Positions 18,073 to 26,274 of a DNA stretch of 57,976 bases are shown one piece after another. Made by a program: the position numbers and the translations under genes. The notes under the pieces are model-generated. The model was not told the origin of the DNA. It saw nothing but the letters and a program-made list of their open reading frames with translations, and did no database searches. Source of the stretch: Gemmatimonadota bacterium (GTDB lineage: Bacteria; Gemmatimonadota; Gemmatimonadetes; Longimicrobiales; Gaopeijiaceae); contig PBPC01000003.1 of assembly GCA_002724575.1 (NCBI GenBank), positions 1 through 57,976 of the forward strand, written 5' to 3'. The first letter of the stretch is position 1, and the number at the start of each line of letters is the position of its first letter.

Positions 18073-19473
18073 ATGAAAGCCGTAGCCACTTCACTAACCT
18101 GTACTGCCGTCCTATTGATCGGAGTGCTTCCGTTACACGCACAAGCGTTCCAGGAGTTTATAGCCGTTGGCGGGCCGGTCACCGCACTTACAAATGCGAA
18201 GGTAATCGATGGTACAGGTGCCCCAGCACGCACAGGACAAACTATCCTCATTGAGGGCAACCGAATCACAGCTGTCGGTTCAAGTATATCGATCCCTGCT
18301 GGTGCTAACCGCGTTGACCTTGCCGGACATACGGTTATTCCCGGGTTAATCGGACTGCATAATCACAGTTATTACACAGGCGGGCAGGGTCGTGCGGCAC
18401 AGCTTTCATTTTCAGGATCAAGGCTTTACCTCGCATCTGGAGTCACGACAATTCGTACCACTGGTGCCAGGGCCCCCTACGAGGAGCTAAACCTCAAACG
18501 GGAGATCGAAGCTGGCCGGGCGATCGGGCCAACCATATTTGCTACCGGCCCATATCTCACGGGTGAACAGGGATCACAAACGATGACCCGGCTCCAGGGA
18601 CCCGAACAAGCGCGCCGAGTCGTACGCTACTGGGCCGAAGAGGGGGTTAGCTGGTTCAAGGCATACACCTGGATCTCACGAGCTGAACTCGGGGCAGCCA
18701 TAGAAGAGGCGCACCGTCACGGGGTAAAAGTCACTGCACACCTGTGCTCAGTGGGTTATCGCGAAGCAGTCGCACTTGGAATCGATAATCTTGAACACGG
18801 ATTATTCGCTAACAGTGAATACGCTCCTAACAAAGTTCCAGACGAATGCCCTCCTGGTTTCCGGAACACTTATGCAGATCTTGACGTGAACGGCCAAGAT
18901 GTACAGGCGACCTTTCAGGACATGATCGAAAATGATGTCGCAATGACTTCAACACTCGTGGTATACGAGATCTCAGTATCTGGCCGTCCACCCATCGATG
19001 AGCGCGTATATCAAATGCTCGCCCCTGAGATCGCCGAGGAAGTGCGAGAAATTGCTATCGCCCGACGAGCAGGACAGGGCGCAATCGATCCTGCAACCTT
19101 TGCCAAGGCGATGGAGTACGAACGAGCATTTGTGCAAGCAGGTGGGACTTTGGCAGCCGGCGTGGACCCGACAGGATACGGAGCCGCTCCACCAGGGCTA
19201 GGTGATCAGCGTAATTATGAACTACTTCTCGAAGCTGGATTCTCAGCACCAGAAGTTGTTCAGATTATGAGTGGAAATGGAGCGAAGGTCTTGGGTGTAC
19301 TTGATGACGTCGGCACGGTAGAGGCAGGGAAACTAGCTGATTTAGTGGTGATAGAGGGCGACTTGGAAGAGTTAGGAAATTTACATAACACTAAGATCGT
19401 CTTCCGTCACGGCATCGGCTGGGATTCGGCCAAACTCATGGACTCTGTGCGAGGAATAGTAGGTATCCGCTAG
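18073..19473 (+). CDS. Secreted metal-dependent amidohydrolase
   Basis: This 466-residue protein has a signal peptide (residues 1-24) and the composite domain of imidazolonepropionase-like amidohydrolases. The metal set is complete by eye: GLHNH (His96, His98), a Lys in WFKAYTW (Lys196), AHLC (His223), LEHGLF (His242) and an Asp in AGVDPTGYG. The final part has the usual VGTVEAGKLADLVVIEGDLE strand. Substrate cannot be told; members cleave cyclic amides, peptides or related bonds. The ATG lies one base after the multicopper oxidase stop, with AAGGA in the end of that gene as ribosome-binding site, so coupling is near certain. Confidence 0.92.
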   Translation: MKAVATSLTCTAVLLIGVLPLHAQAFQEFIAVGGPVTALTNAKVIDGTGAPARTGQTILIEGNRITAVGSSISIPAGANRVDLAGHTVIPGLIGLHNHSYYTGGQGRAAQLSFSGSRLYLASGVTTIRTTGARAPYEELNLKREIEAGRAIGPTIFATGPYLTGEQGSQTMTRLQGPEQARRVVRYWAEEGVSWFKAYTWISRAELGAAIEEAHRHGVKVTAHLCSVGYREAVALGIDNLEHGLFANSEYAPNKVPDECPPGFRNTYADLDVNGQDVQATFQDMIENDVAMTSTLVVYEISVSGRPPIDERVYQMLAPEIAEEVREIAIARRAGQGAIDPATFAKAMEYERAFVQAGGTLAAGVDPTGYGAAPPGLGDQRNYELLLEAGFSAPEVVQIMSGNGAKVLGVLDDVGTVEAGKLADLVVIEGDLEELGNLHNTKIVFRHGIGWDSAKLMDSVRGIVGIR

Positions 19474-19499
19474 AAATCGGACTCACCGCTAACAAACAG

Positions 19500-20105
19500 A
19501 TGCTGTACCTGGGAGCCGCGCTGATTGCGCCAGTAGTGGGGGCAGGACTTTACCGTGTCCTGCATAATCAAGCAGCGGTCGTCCGAATTGTCGATGGCTT
19601 TGTCTATGTGGCAGTTCCAGCCCTCGTATTATGGCAAATTCTACCCTATACCTGGACCGAGCAGAGCCTTGTTCCACCGCTTGTTGTTGGAGCCGGAGTC
19701 CTGATACCCACGATAATTGAACGAGCGTCCAATGCTCTGGCATCGCAGACTGATAACTTCGCCATTTTACTTGTCCTTTCGGGCCTAATCCTACACGCTG
19801 TCCTTGAGGGTATCGCATTTGCCCCAGCCAATGATATCCTCGGTGGACCGTTTGTAGCCGCGGTGATTTTACATCGGATCCCAGTAGGCCTCGTCATCTG
19901 GTGGCTTATTTCTCCACGCCATGGCGAACTTGCCGCAGCAGCAGCTTTAGTCAGCATACCCGTTGCGACTGCCCTCGGATATGTGGCTGGAATAGAGCTC
20001 TTGGGAGAATGGCATAGTCAGGGGCTGGAATTATATCAGGCATTCGTAGCAGGCTCTTTGATTCACGTAGTCTTTCACCAAGGGCGGCATGATCACCAGC
20101 ACTAA
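19500..20105 (+). CDS. ZIP-like integral membrane protein with His-rich tail
   Basis: The 201-residue product has six or seven hydrophobic segments. Two match the metal-binding core of ZIP transporters: LHAVLEG (His99, Glu103) and LHRIPVG (His125), where the canonical second motif is HEIPEG. The Glu residues of that second motif are replaced by Arg and Val, and the protein is shorter than typical ZIPs (about 230-300). The C-terminus is QGRHDHQH, a likely metal-binding tail. It may carry Zn, Fe, Mn or Cu, or be a degenerate relative. It lies 26 bases after the amidohydrolase and is probably in the same operon as the multicopper oxidase. Confidence 0.65.
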   Translation: MLYLGAALIAPVVGAGLYRVLHNQAAVVRIVDGFVYVAVPALVLWQILPYTWTEQSLVPPLVVGAGVLIPTIIERASNALASQTDNFAILLVLSGLILHAVLEGIAFAPANDILGGPFVAAVILHRIPVGLVIWWLISPRHGELAAAAALVSIPVATALGYVAGIELLGEWHSQGLELYQAFVAGSLIHVVFHQGRHDHQH

Positions 20106-20233
20106 ACTCAAAACAACTGAGATAAGAGTCATAGACAGACAGACAGAGGACTGGCGAAGAAGCATCTCGCCGAGGTATTCATGACGGGCAAGACACCTGT
20201 GCTTGTGCACCCGTGATATGAGAAACCAAATCG

Positions 20234-22075
20234 ATGCATAAGATCAGCGGAGCTGTCTTGTTGTTAAGCCTCTTCACCGCAACCCAAGTAGCGTACGCCC
20301 AACAATCGGAAGGCGAAACGATCTTCGCAGAATCATGTGCCGAGTGTCACAGCTCTGCCCAGAGTGGCAGAACGCCAAGTCTATTCTCCCTTACTTCCCT
20401 ATCCCCTAGAGCAATTGTATCGGCCTTGGAGAATGGGGTCATGCAGTCGGAAGGTGCAGCCTTAAATCGTGATCAAAGAATTATGGTGGCAGAGTCCCTT
20501 ACTGGGAGAAGTTACGCTGAGACTACGCTACCAGAGACCGCTTTTTGTTCCGAACAAAGCACCGAAGTATTTGACCTTGAATCGTTATCCTGGATGGGTT
20601 TTGGTGGAAACCTTGAAGGAACGGGATTCCAGTCTAGTGACCGTGCTGGCCTTACCGTATCGGAGATACCAAGCCTAGAACTCCTCTGGGCTTTTGCTTT
20701 TCCAGATGCAAGCGAGGTTCGCACCAAGCCCACGATTGTCGGAGAACTGGCTCTATTTGGAGATCAGTTTGGTATGGTCTATGCGGTCGATACCAACACA
20801 GGATGCGTCAGATGGACATTTGAGGCTGATGCGGGAATCCGAGGCTCTATTCTGGTGGATGTAGATGATAATGGACGCCCACTGGCTTACTTCGTGGATT
20901 TTCGAACCAATGCCTATGCCCTTGATATAGAAGCTGGAGCAGTAGTATGGAAGGAACGCGTGGGATGGCACCCGGAATCCAATAACACTGGGAGCCCGAC
21001 ACTCTATGGAAACAACCTCTTCATCCCGATCTCATCCATGGAAGTCGTCATGGGAGGTGATCCATCTTACGAATGTTGTACTTCTTCTGGAGCAGTCGCA
21101 GCCGTTGATAAACGAAGTGGAGCACTCCTCTGGTATCACAGAGTAATTCCCGGCTACCCCGAAGAAGCAGGATTGAACGCCCTGGGAACACAGCTTTGGG
21201 CCCCCTCCGGAGCGCCAGTATGGTCGAGTCCGACAATTGATCTATCGCGTGGGAGAGTTTATGTGGGTACGGGAGAGAACTATACGCGACCAACTACAAC
21301 TAACAGTGATGCAATCATCGCGATAGAAATGGAGACAGGCGAAATCTCATGGTCCTTCCAGGGCACTGAATCGGACGCTTTTACCATGGCGTGTACCGGG
21401 TTCCGTAATCGCCAAAACTGTCCCGCACCTCCGGGTCCAGATCTCGATTTTGGGATGGCCCCCATCTTGGTTACTAGAGAAGATGGGCGTGACATCTTGG
21501 TAGTTGGTCAGAAATCTGGAATGGTTTGGGCCTTGGACCCGGATGCTGAAGGTGAGGTTTTATGGTCTGCCCGCGTAGGTAAAGGGAGTGCCCTAGGAGG
21601 CATCCACTGGGGTATGGCCTCAGATGGACATCTTGCATATGCCGCTAATGCTGACCGTGATGCAGTTATAGTTGATGTTAACCCTGATCAAGAGGCTGCT
21701 CCTGGCCTCTATGCCATAGACCTGATGACAGGAGACATCGTCTGGTCTGCCCCCGCCCCACGTAATACGTGTGAGGAACGTCAAGGATGCTATCCAGCCA
21801 ACTCAGCTGCCCCGACGGTTATTCCTGGTGCCGTATTCGCTGGAGGGTTGGACGGCCACATCCGTGCTTATTCTACGACCGACGGACAAATCTTATGGGA
21901 TTTTGATACCGTTCAGGAATTCGAAACAAGCAACGGTATCCTCGGAAAAGGCGGCTCCATCGATGGGCCCGGTCCGGTCATTGCTAATGGTCTTGTATTT
22001 GTAAACAGCGGATATGGACAGTTCGGTCAAATACCAGGCAATCTCTTACTGGTATTCGGTATCCCAGACAACTGA
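20234..22075 (+). CDS. Periplasmic cytochrome c / PQQ-type beta-propeller dehydrogenase
   Basis: The protein has 613 residues with a signal peptide (MHKISGAVLLLSLFTATQVA). A heme c motif CAECH follows (Cys35, Cys38, His39). The rest is a PQQ-type propeller with repeated motifs such as GGNLEGTGFQSS, VYAVDTNTGCVRWTFEADA, IIAIEMETGEISWSFQGT and LYAIDLMTGDIVWSA. A Cys281-Cys282 pair (ECCTSS) resembles the vicinal disulfide of quinoprotein alcohol dehydrogenases. An N-terminal heme domain followed by a propeller is the layout of polyvinyl-alcohol dehydrogenase-like quinohemoproteins. The substrate is probably an alcohol or sugar, and electrons would leave through the heme to a periplasmic carrier. 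The start has only a weak ribosome-binding site. Confidence 0.88.
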   Translation: MHKISGAVLLLSLFTATQVAYAQQSEGETIFAESCAECHSSAQSGRTPSLFSLTSLSPRAIVSALENGVMQSEGAALNRDQRIMVAESLTGRSYAETTLPETAFCSEQSTEVFDLESLSWMGFGGNLEGTGFQSSDRAGLTVSEIPSLELLWAFAFPDASEVRTKPTIVGELALFGDQFGMVYAVDTNTGCVRWTFEADAGIRGSILVDVDDNGRPLAYFVDFRTNAYALDIEAGAVVWKERVGWHPESNNTGSPTLYGNNLFIPISSMEVVMGGDPSYECCTSSGAVAAVDKRSGALLWYHRVIPGYPEEAGLNALGTQLWAPSGAPVWSSPTIDLSRGRVYVGTGENYTRPTTTNSDAIIAIEMETGEISWSFQGTESDAFTMACTGFRNRQNCPAPPGPDLDFGMAPILVTREDGRDILVVGQKSGMVWALDPDAEGEVLWSARVGKGSALGGIHWGMASDGHLAYAANADRDAVIVDVNPDQEAAPGLYAIDLMTGDIVWSAPAPRNTCEERQGCYPANSAAPTVIPGAVFAGGLDGHIRAYSTTDGQILWDFDTVQEFETSNGILGKGGSIDGPGPVIANGLVFVNSGYGQFGQIPGNLLLVFGIPDN

Positions 22076-22191
22076 GGTAAAGAAGGTTGGCGCCTTAACG
22101 ACAGCAGCTTAAGTATGACCTAGCAAGATCTTATAGTGTGTTACAGATTCGGCTAATGTAGTCTGCAGGAAATTGGACGGAGGCTCTCTAG

Positions 22192-23073
22192 ATGTCGAAC
22201 TTTATTTTCAGACTGGTCAAGACACTACGTCAGACCACATTCAGTATTTTAGCCTGCACGGCTGTGGCAGTAATGTCCGCCGATGCCCAAACAGCTGAGA
22301 TTCCCAGAACCCAGGACGGAAGGCCTGATATGAATGGGATCTGGCAAGCACTTGGCAATGCTCATTGGGACATTGAGCCACATGCCGCCCGCGCGGCGCT
22401 ACAGATGCAACCGGGACCAGTAGTGCCTGTGCCTGCCAAGCCCGTTCTAGCATTCGGTGCTGTCGGGTCCGTGCCATCTGGTGTAGGAGTTGTTGTAGGT
22501 GGTGAGATCCCCTACTTGCCAGAAGCACGAGCCAAGAAAATCGAAAATCAAGAAAACTGGAGCGAAAGGGACCCAGAGATTAAGTGTTACTTACCCGGTG
22601 TTCCAAGAGCCACGTACATGCCATTCCCGTTCCAGATTTTTCAGAGTTCTAGCCACTTCTTCATCGCATATGAATACGCTGGAGCTCTGCGTAACATCTA
22701 TATGGAGGATCCCGGACCTGCTCAGGTTGATTCTTGGATGGGTCAATCCGTTGGCCACTGGGAAGGTGACACCTTCGTAGCCGAAGGAAGTGGCTTCAAT
22801 GACCAGACATGGTTTGATCGAGCTGGCAATCACCACAGTGCTTCCATGACCGTCGTTGAGCGCTATACGATGACAAGCCCTGATCACATCCTTTATGAAG
22901 CTACAATCGAGGATCCAGAAACGTTCTCTCGTCCCTGGATGATCCGCATGCCCCTCTATCGACATATCAACGAAGATGCGAGGCTGGGACAATTCAAGTG
23001 CGTTGAGTTTGTCGAGGAACTTATGTATGGGCATCTCCGGAAGAATCCAATCGGGCCTGAGGAGGGAAGATGA
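22192..23073 (+). CDS. Secreted protein of unknown function (paralog of the next gene)
   Basis: This 293-residue protein starts with a signal peptide ending near VMSADAQ. It then has RTQDGRPDMNGIWQALGN, a stretch shared with its neighbour. The middle contains DPEIKCYLPGVPRATYMPFP, and later comes GQSVGHWEGDTFVAEGSGFN. The paired motifs (GRPDxxGxW and GHWEGDT) mark a family often seen in Acidobacteria and Gemmatimonadota with no known function. GGAGG lies nine bases before the ATG. The stop overlaps the next start by four bases (ATGA). A lipocalin-like beta fold is possible from the alternating pattern but is only a guess. Confidence 0.82.
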   Translation: MSNFIFRLVKTLRQTTFSILACTAVAVMSADAQTAEIPRTQDGRPDMNGIWQALGNAHWDIEPHAARAALQMQPGPVVPVPAKPVLAFGAVGSVPSGVGVVVGGEIPYLPEARAKKIENQENWSERDPEIKCYLPGVPRATYMPFPFQIFQSSSHFFIAYEYAGALRNIYMEDPGPAQVDSWMGQSVGHWEGDTFVAEGSGFNDQTWFDRAGNHHSASMTVVERYTMTSPDHILYEATIEDPETFSRPWMIRMPLYRHINEDARLGQFKCVEFVEELMYGHLRKNPIGPEEGR

Positions 23074-24146
23074 AGGTACGTCATATAACATTGACCTCAG
23101 CGCTCTTGTTGATGATCCCAATGTCTGGATTCTCGTCCGATGTCAAAGCACAAGTACGAAGACAAACAAATGGGCAATGGGTTATGCCTCGCACAGCTGA
23201 TGGGCGACCTGACCTACAGGGCAATTGGACGAATGCAACGACTACTCCAATTCAACGACGCAGGGATCAGGGCGCGGTGTACAGCCCAGAAGAGGTAGCA
23301 AGAATTGAAGGGGGTCGAGCAGCTCGAACCGAAGCCCTGAATCAACCGAGTGACCCGGATCGAGTAGCACCACCAGTTGGTGGTGACGGATCAACCGGAG
23401 CAGCTGGCGGAGTTGGTGGGTACAACTACTTTTGGCTTGACCCAGGTGATCGAGTTGCGGTGTTCAATGGAGAACTGAGGACCTCTCTCATCGTTGATCC
23501 AGAAGATGGTCGCTACCCTTCCCGAACTGATGCATCACGACAACGGATGGCTGAAGCCTCGCAGTTCCGAAGGCAGTTTGGTCAATATGATAATCCCGAA
23601 AACAGGCCTCTCGCTGAGCGGTGTATCGTTTCGTTCGGGTCGAATGCGGGACCACCAATGCTCCCGAACTACTTTTACAACAATAACTACACGATCGTGC
23701 AAACTCCCGATCACATCATGATCATGACCGAAATGGTGCATGACGTGAGAATCATCCGAATGGGCACACCCAAACCATTACCGGCACATGTGAAACCCTG
23801 GTTTGGGGACTCTTGGGGCCACTGGGAAGGTGACACACTAGTAGTTGAAACGACCAACTTCAGTCCGACCCAGCTCAACCGTGGGCAGCTATCCGGAGCT
23901 ACTGACAACCTCAAGATAACTGAGCGTTTTACGCGCGCCGATGAATACACTCTGAACTATGAGTTCACGGTGGACGATCAAGAGACGTGGACAGACACCT
24001 GGAGCGGAGAAGTACCATTCACCAGACTTCCTGGTCTTGTCTATGAGTACGCTTGCCATGAAGGAAATTACGCAATGTTCAATGTGTTAAGTGGAGCTCG
24101 CGCGCAGGAGCGGCGCGAAGGCGACCGTCAGACACCCGAGAGGTAA
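23070..24146 (+). CDS. Secreted protein of unknown function (paralog of the previous gene)
   Basis: This 358-residue protein has a signal peptide (residues 1-27) and the same motifs as its upstream neighbour: RTADGRPDLQGNWTNA and GDSWGHWEGDTLVVETTNF. It adds a Gly-rich loop, ERCIVSFGSNAGPP and MLPNYFYNNNYTIVQ. Cysteines at ERCI and YACHEG are conserved-looking and could form a disulfide in the periplasm. The start overlaps the previous stop, and the DUF6152 gene follows after six bases, so three genes form one operon. Tandem duplication followed by divergence is the simplest origin. Function unknown. Confidence 0.83.
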   Translation: MKVRHITLTSALLLMIPMSGFSSDVKAQVRRQTNGQWVMPRTADGRPDLQGNWTNATTTPIQRRRDQGAVYSPEEVARIEGGRAARTEALNQPSDPDRVAPPVGGDGSTGAAGGVGGYNYFWLDPGDRVAVFNGELRTSLIVDPEDGRYPSRTDASRQRMAEASQFRRQFGQYDNPENRPLAERCIVSFGSNAGPPMLPNYFYNNNYTIVQTPDHIMIMTEMVHDVRIIRMGTPKPLPAHVKPWFGDSWGHWEGDTLVVETTNFSPTQLNRGQLSGATDNLKITERFTRADEYTLNYEFTVDDQETWTDTWSGEVPFTRLPGLVYEYACHEGNYAMFNVLSGARAQERREGDRQTPER

Positions 24147-24152
24147 AAACCG

Positions 24153-24602
24153 ATGCGAAAGAATCAAACAATACTAGCACTGATTGGGTTAGCCACCGTG
24201 GTTACAGTCGTGCCGCTCATGGCTCACCACGCGTTTGGAGCTGAATTCGATAGAGATGCCCCAATTCGCTTGCAGGGACCAGTAGTGAGGCTTGAATGGG
24301 TCAATCCCCATGCATGGATTCACTTGGAAATCACCAAGGAAGACGGTACAAATGAAGTGTGGATGGTGGAGGGCGGTACCCCTAACACTCTTCTTCGTCG
24401 AGGACTTCGTCGCGACTGCCTGACTCCAGGAACCGAGATCATTGTGGATGGTTATCAGACTAAAGACCATTCACTTACCCGAGCCAATGGACGTGATGTG
24501 ACATTCACGGACGGCACCAAAATTTTCTTAGGTTCGTCGGGTACCGGAGCGCCTTACGAGGCCGAGATGCTCGCTGCCCGACAGCAACAGGGCAGGTGTT
24601 AA
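24153..24602 (+). CDS. DUF6152 family secreted protein
   Basis: The 149-residue protein begins with a signal peptide (LALIGLATVVTVVPLMA) cut just before HHAFGAEFDRDAPIRLQGPV. The core motif WVNPHAWIHLEI followed by WMVEGGTPNTLLRRGL is typical of the DUF6152 family, a small OB-like beta domain. Members are found next to the GRPDxxGxW proteins and DUF6644 membrane proteins, as here. His residues at the mature N-terminus could bind a metal. Role unknown. It is the last gene of the 22192-24602 operon and converges on the DUF6644 gene. Confidence 0.85.
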   Translation: MRKNQTILALIGLATVVTVVPLMAHHAFGAEFDRDAPIRLQGPVVRLEWVNPHAWIHLEITKEDGTNEVWMVEGGTPNTLLRRGLRRDCLTPGTEIIVDGYQTKDHSLTRANGRDVTFTDGTKIFLGSSGTGAPYEAEMLAARQQQGRC

Positions 24603-24632
24603 TCCCGCACTACGGATGAGCTATACAACCCG

Positions 24633-25100
24633 CTAGGAGAACCCAATCCAGCGGCCTGCTGCTGCAACAACAAACCAGAGGGCTACGGAGGTGGCTCCTG
24701 TCGCAGCGTTGATGTACGCCGTCTCACTGTCCGAGTTGGCAATTCGATTACGAACTAAGAACGTGAACGCAAGTGCTAGCGGTAATGTCGTAATTTTTAC
24801 CCAGAAAGACCGGTTGTAATAGCACTTAATCGCTTCCGACAGGAAAAGAGGTACGCCCGTCGTAATCATGACGATAACTGCCAATAACAACCAAGGACGG
24901 ACTTGCCTATTCAGTTCAGAAGCACTTTGACGAGTTAACCCGAAGCCCATCAATCTGAGATCTACCAGCAGGATACTACCGCCAAGCAAACAAAGTCCTA
25001 GCAGATGGACCGCTTCTATAACGGGAAATAACCAAAGCGAATTCTGGATTGTACTCGCGATTACCGTGGATTCGCACCATTCAAAAAATGGGAGAAGCAC
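24633..25100 (-). CDS. DUF6644 family membrane protein
   Basis: The 155 residues form four to five membrane helices. The first half reads FFEWCESTVIASTIQNSLWL, then FPVIEAVHLLGLCLLGGSIL and DLRLMGF, the pattern of DUF6644 proteins. His in EAVHLLG could be a heme or metal ligand. The start is GTG at 25100, preceded by an AGGGA-like site. It is a paralog of the gene at 25163-25726 and the last gene of a minus-strand operon with a cytochrome. An inner-membrane electron-transfer role is an inference from this context. Confidence 0.82.
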   Translation of the reverse strand: MLLPFFEWCESTVIASTIQNSLWLFPVIEAVHLLGLCLLGGSILLVDLRLMGFGLTRQSASELNRQVRPWLLLAVIVMITTGVPLFLSEAIKCYYNRSFWVKITTLPLALAFTFLVRNRIANSDSETAYINAATGATSVALWFVVAAAGRWIGFS

Positions 25101-25162
25101 CTTACCCGTTCCCTACTAATATTGGCATATAGAGTGGCGGTAAAATCAATTGAAATATCAAA

Positions 25163-25726
25163 TCATTCTACCCCGGCTTCGACCACACATCCGGCGAGCC
25201 AATTAACAAAATCAGGCTGTGGCTGAAGGTCACAATCAAACCAGTTGTAGGCGATCATTCGCCCAGTAACAACAACCAATGCCCATGCGAAGATGGAGAC
25301 CATACCTGCGACGCGGGCAGCACGGGGTGGCACCGGATTAAGATCCCATTGTGAGATACGACGATGGATTTTCGAGTGAAATAACCAAACGTTGAGACCG
25401 GCGAGTATCAATGCGAGTACCTTGATACGGAAAAACACATTGTGGTAGTAACGCACCGGCTGGGAGTAAAATACCAGAAGACCTGTCACGAACGACAGCA
25501 CGAAACCTGCCCTAGTCCACGGAAGAAGCCTCTCTGTAAAAGCTGAAGCAGGCACTTTTTTGAAAGCGAAACCGAGAAGCCGCAAATCCATCATTACTGC
25601 TGTACCTACGAACAGAGCGATTGTGAGAACATGAACCGACTCTATTAACGGCCACACGTAGAGAGATTCCAGAAGAGCAACACTCCAAGGTGTAGCCCCG
25701 AGCCATTCAAGAAAGCTCTCTATCAA
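25163..25726 (-). CDS. DUF6644 family membrane protein, second copy
   Basis: This 187-residue protein has about five membrane helices and the motif series FLEWLGATPWSVALLESLYV, then WPLIESVHVLTIALFVGTA and DLRLLGFAF, matching the adjacent paralog (WLFPVIEAVHLLG, DLRLMGF). Both share an aromatic-Tyr-Tyr segment in the third helix region (RYYHN, KCYYN). The C-terminal tail has two Cys residues. The start codon is TTG, ten bases after the stop of the cytochrome gene, so the genes form one operon. Conserved His in the second helix could coordinate heme, which would fit a membrane partner for the cytochrome. Confidence 0.82.
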   Translation of the reverse strand: MIESFLEWLGATPWSVALLESLYVWPLIESVHVLTIALFVGTAVMMDLRLLGFAFKKVPASAFTERLLPWTRAGFVLSFVTGLLVFYSQPVRYYHNVFFRIKVLALILAGLNVWLFHSKIHRRISQWDLNPVPPRAARVAGMVSIFAWALVVVTGRMIAYNWFDCDLQPQPDFVNWLAGCVVEAGVE

Positions 25727-25736
25727 GCTAGAAACG

Positions 25737-26213
25737 TCAGTTTGACCGGGTGTCGTTCGGACGCAACGTATCTAACGCATATGTGGCATGGCAGGCAGTA
25801 CACACATAGTAAACTTCTGCACCCGCATCGAAGACGGCATTCTTATCTCTTGTCTCAGCTGCCTCTATCGCGGTTCGCCCGACTTGGACCATCGCTTTGG
25901 ACATAGCAATCCAACTGGTTTGGTCCAATGCTCTGCTATCCATCATCAGTAGATTACCGGACTCCGCTATTACGAAAGCTGCATTGCGCACGGCCTCCCA
26001 CTCTTCTGGATTAGCTGGTTCTATCTCATGCTCACCGGTCTCATCTATGATCCAACCAACTGCATCCCAGTACGCCTCAGCTGCAGGTTCCAACACTGAA
26101 AGCATAAGCTCTTGAACATCCGCTACAGCTTCATAGTTGGATGAAGATGGCACATCGTTGGCACACCCCGGTAAGAGTGCAGATGCGACCCAAAGCCATC
26201 GATGAATTCTCAT
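25737..26213 (-). CDS. Lipoprotein c-type cytochrome with C-terminal heme motif
   Basis: From ATG 26213 the product has 158 residues, with a lipoprotein signal ending in ALLPGC. An upstream ATG at 26237 would add eight residues. The mature chain is helical and Ala-rich and ends in VCTACHATYALD, a single CxxCH heme c site close to the C-terminus. A four-helix protein with the heme motif in the last helix is the layout of class II cytochromes (cytochrome c' or c-556 type). These bind small gases or carry electrons. It is the first gene of an operon with two DUF6644 membrane proteins, which may be its redox partners. Confidence 0.85.
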   Translation of the reverse strand: MRIHRWLWVASALLPGCANDVPSSSNYEAVADVQELMLSVLEPAAEAYWDAVGWIIDETGEHEIEPANPEEWEAVRNAAFVIAESGNLLMMDSRALDQTSWIAMSKAMVQVGRTAIEAAETRDKNAVFDAGAEVYYVCTACHATYALDTLRPNDTRSN

Positions 26214-26274
26214 AGAACGGCAAACTAGTTTCCCCATGACTGGCGCGGAAGCCTATTCAGGGCTGAACCGTTTC

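Noticed and set aside
20106-20233. Short GACA repeats and small hairpin before the PQQ enzyme
   Set aside because: The repeat is three units and the stem only five base pairs, so neither supports a regulatory call.
22591-23121. Minus-strand open frame of 176 codons
   Set aside because: It is antisense to the overlapping pair of secreted proteins, whose reading frames carry signal peptides and conserved motifs.
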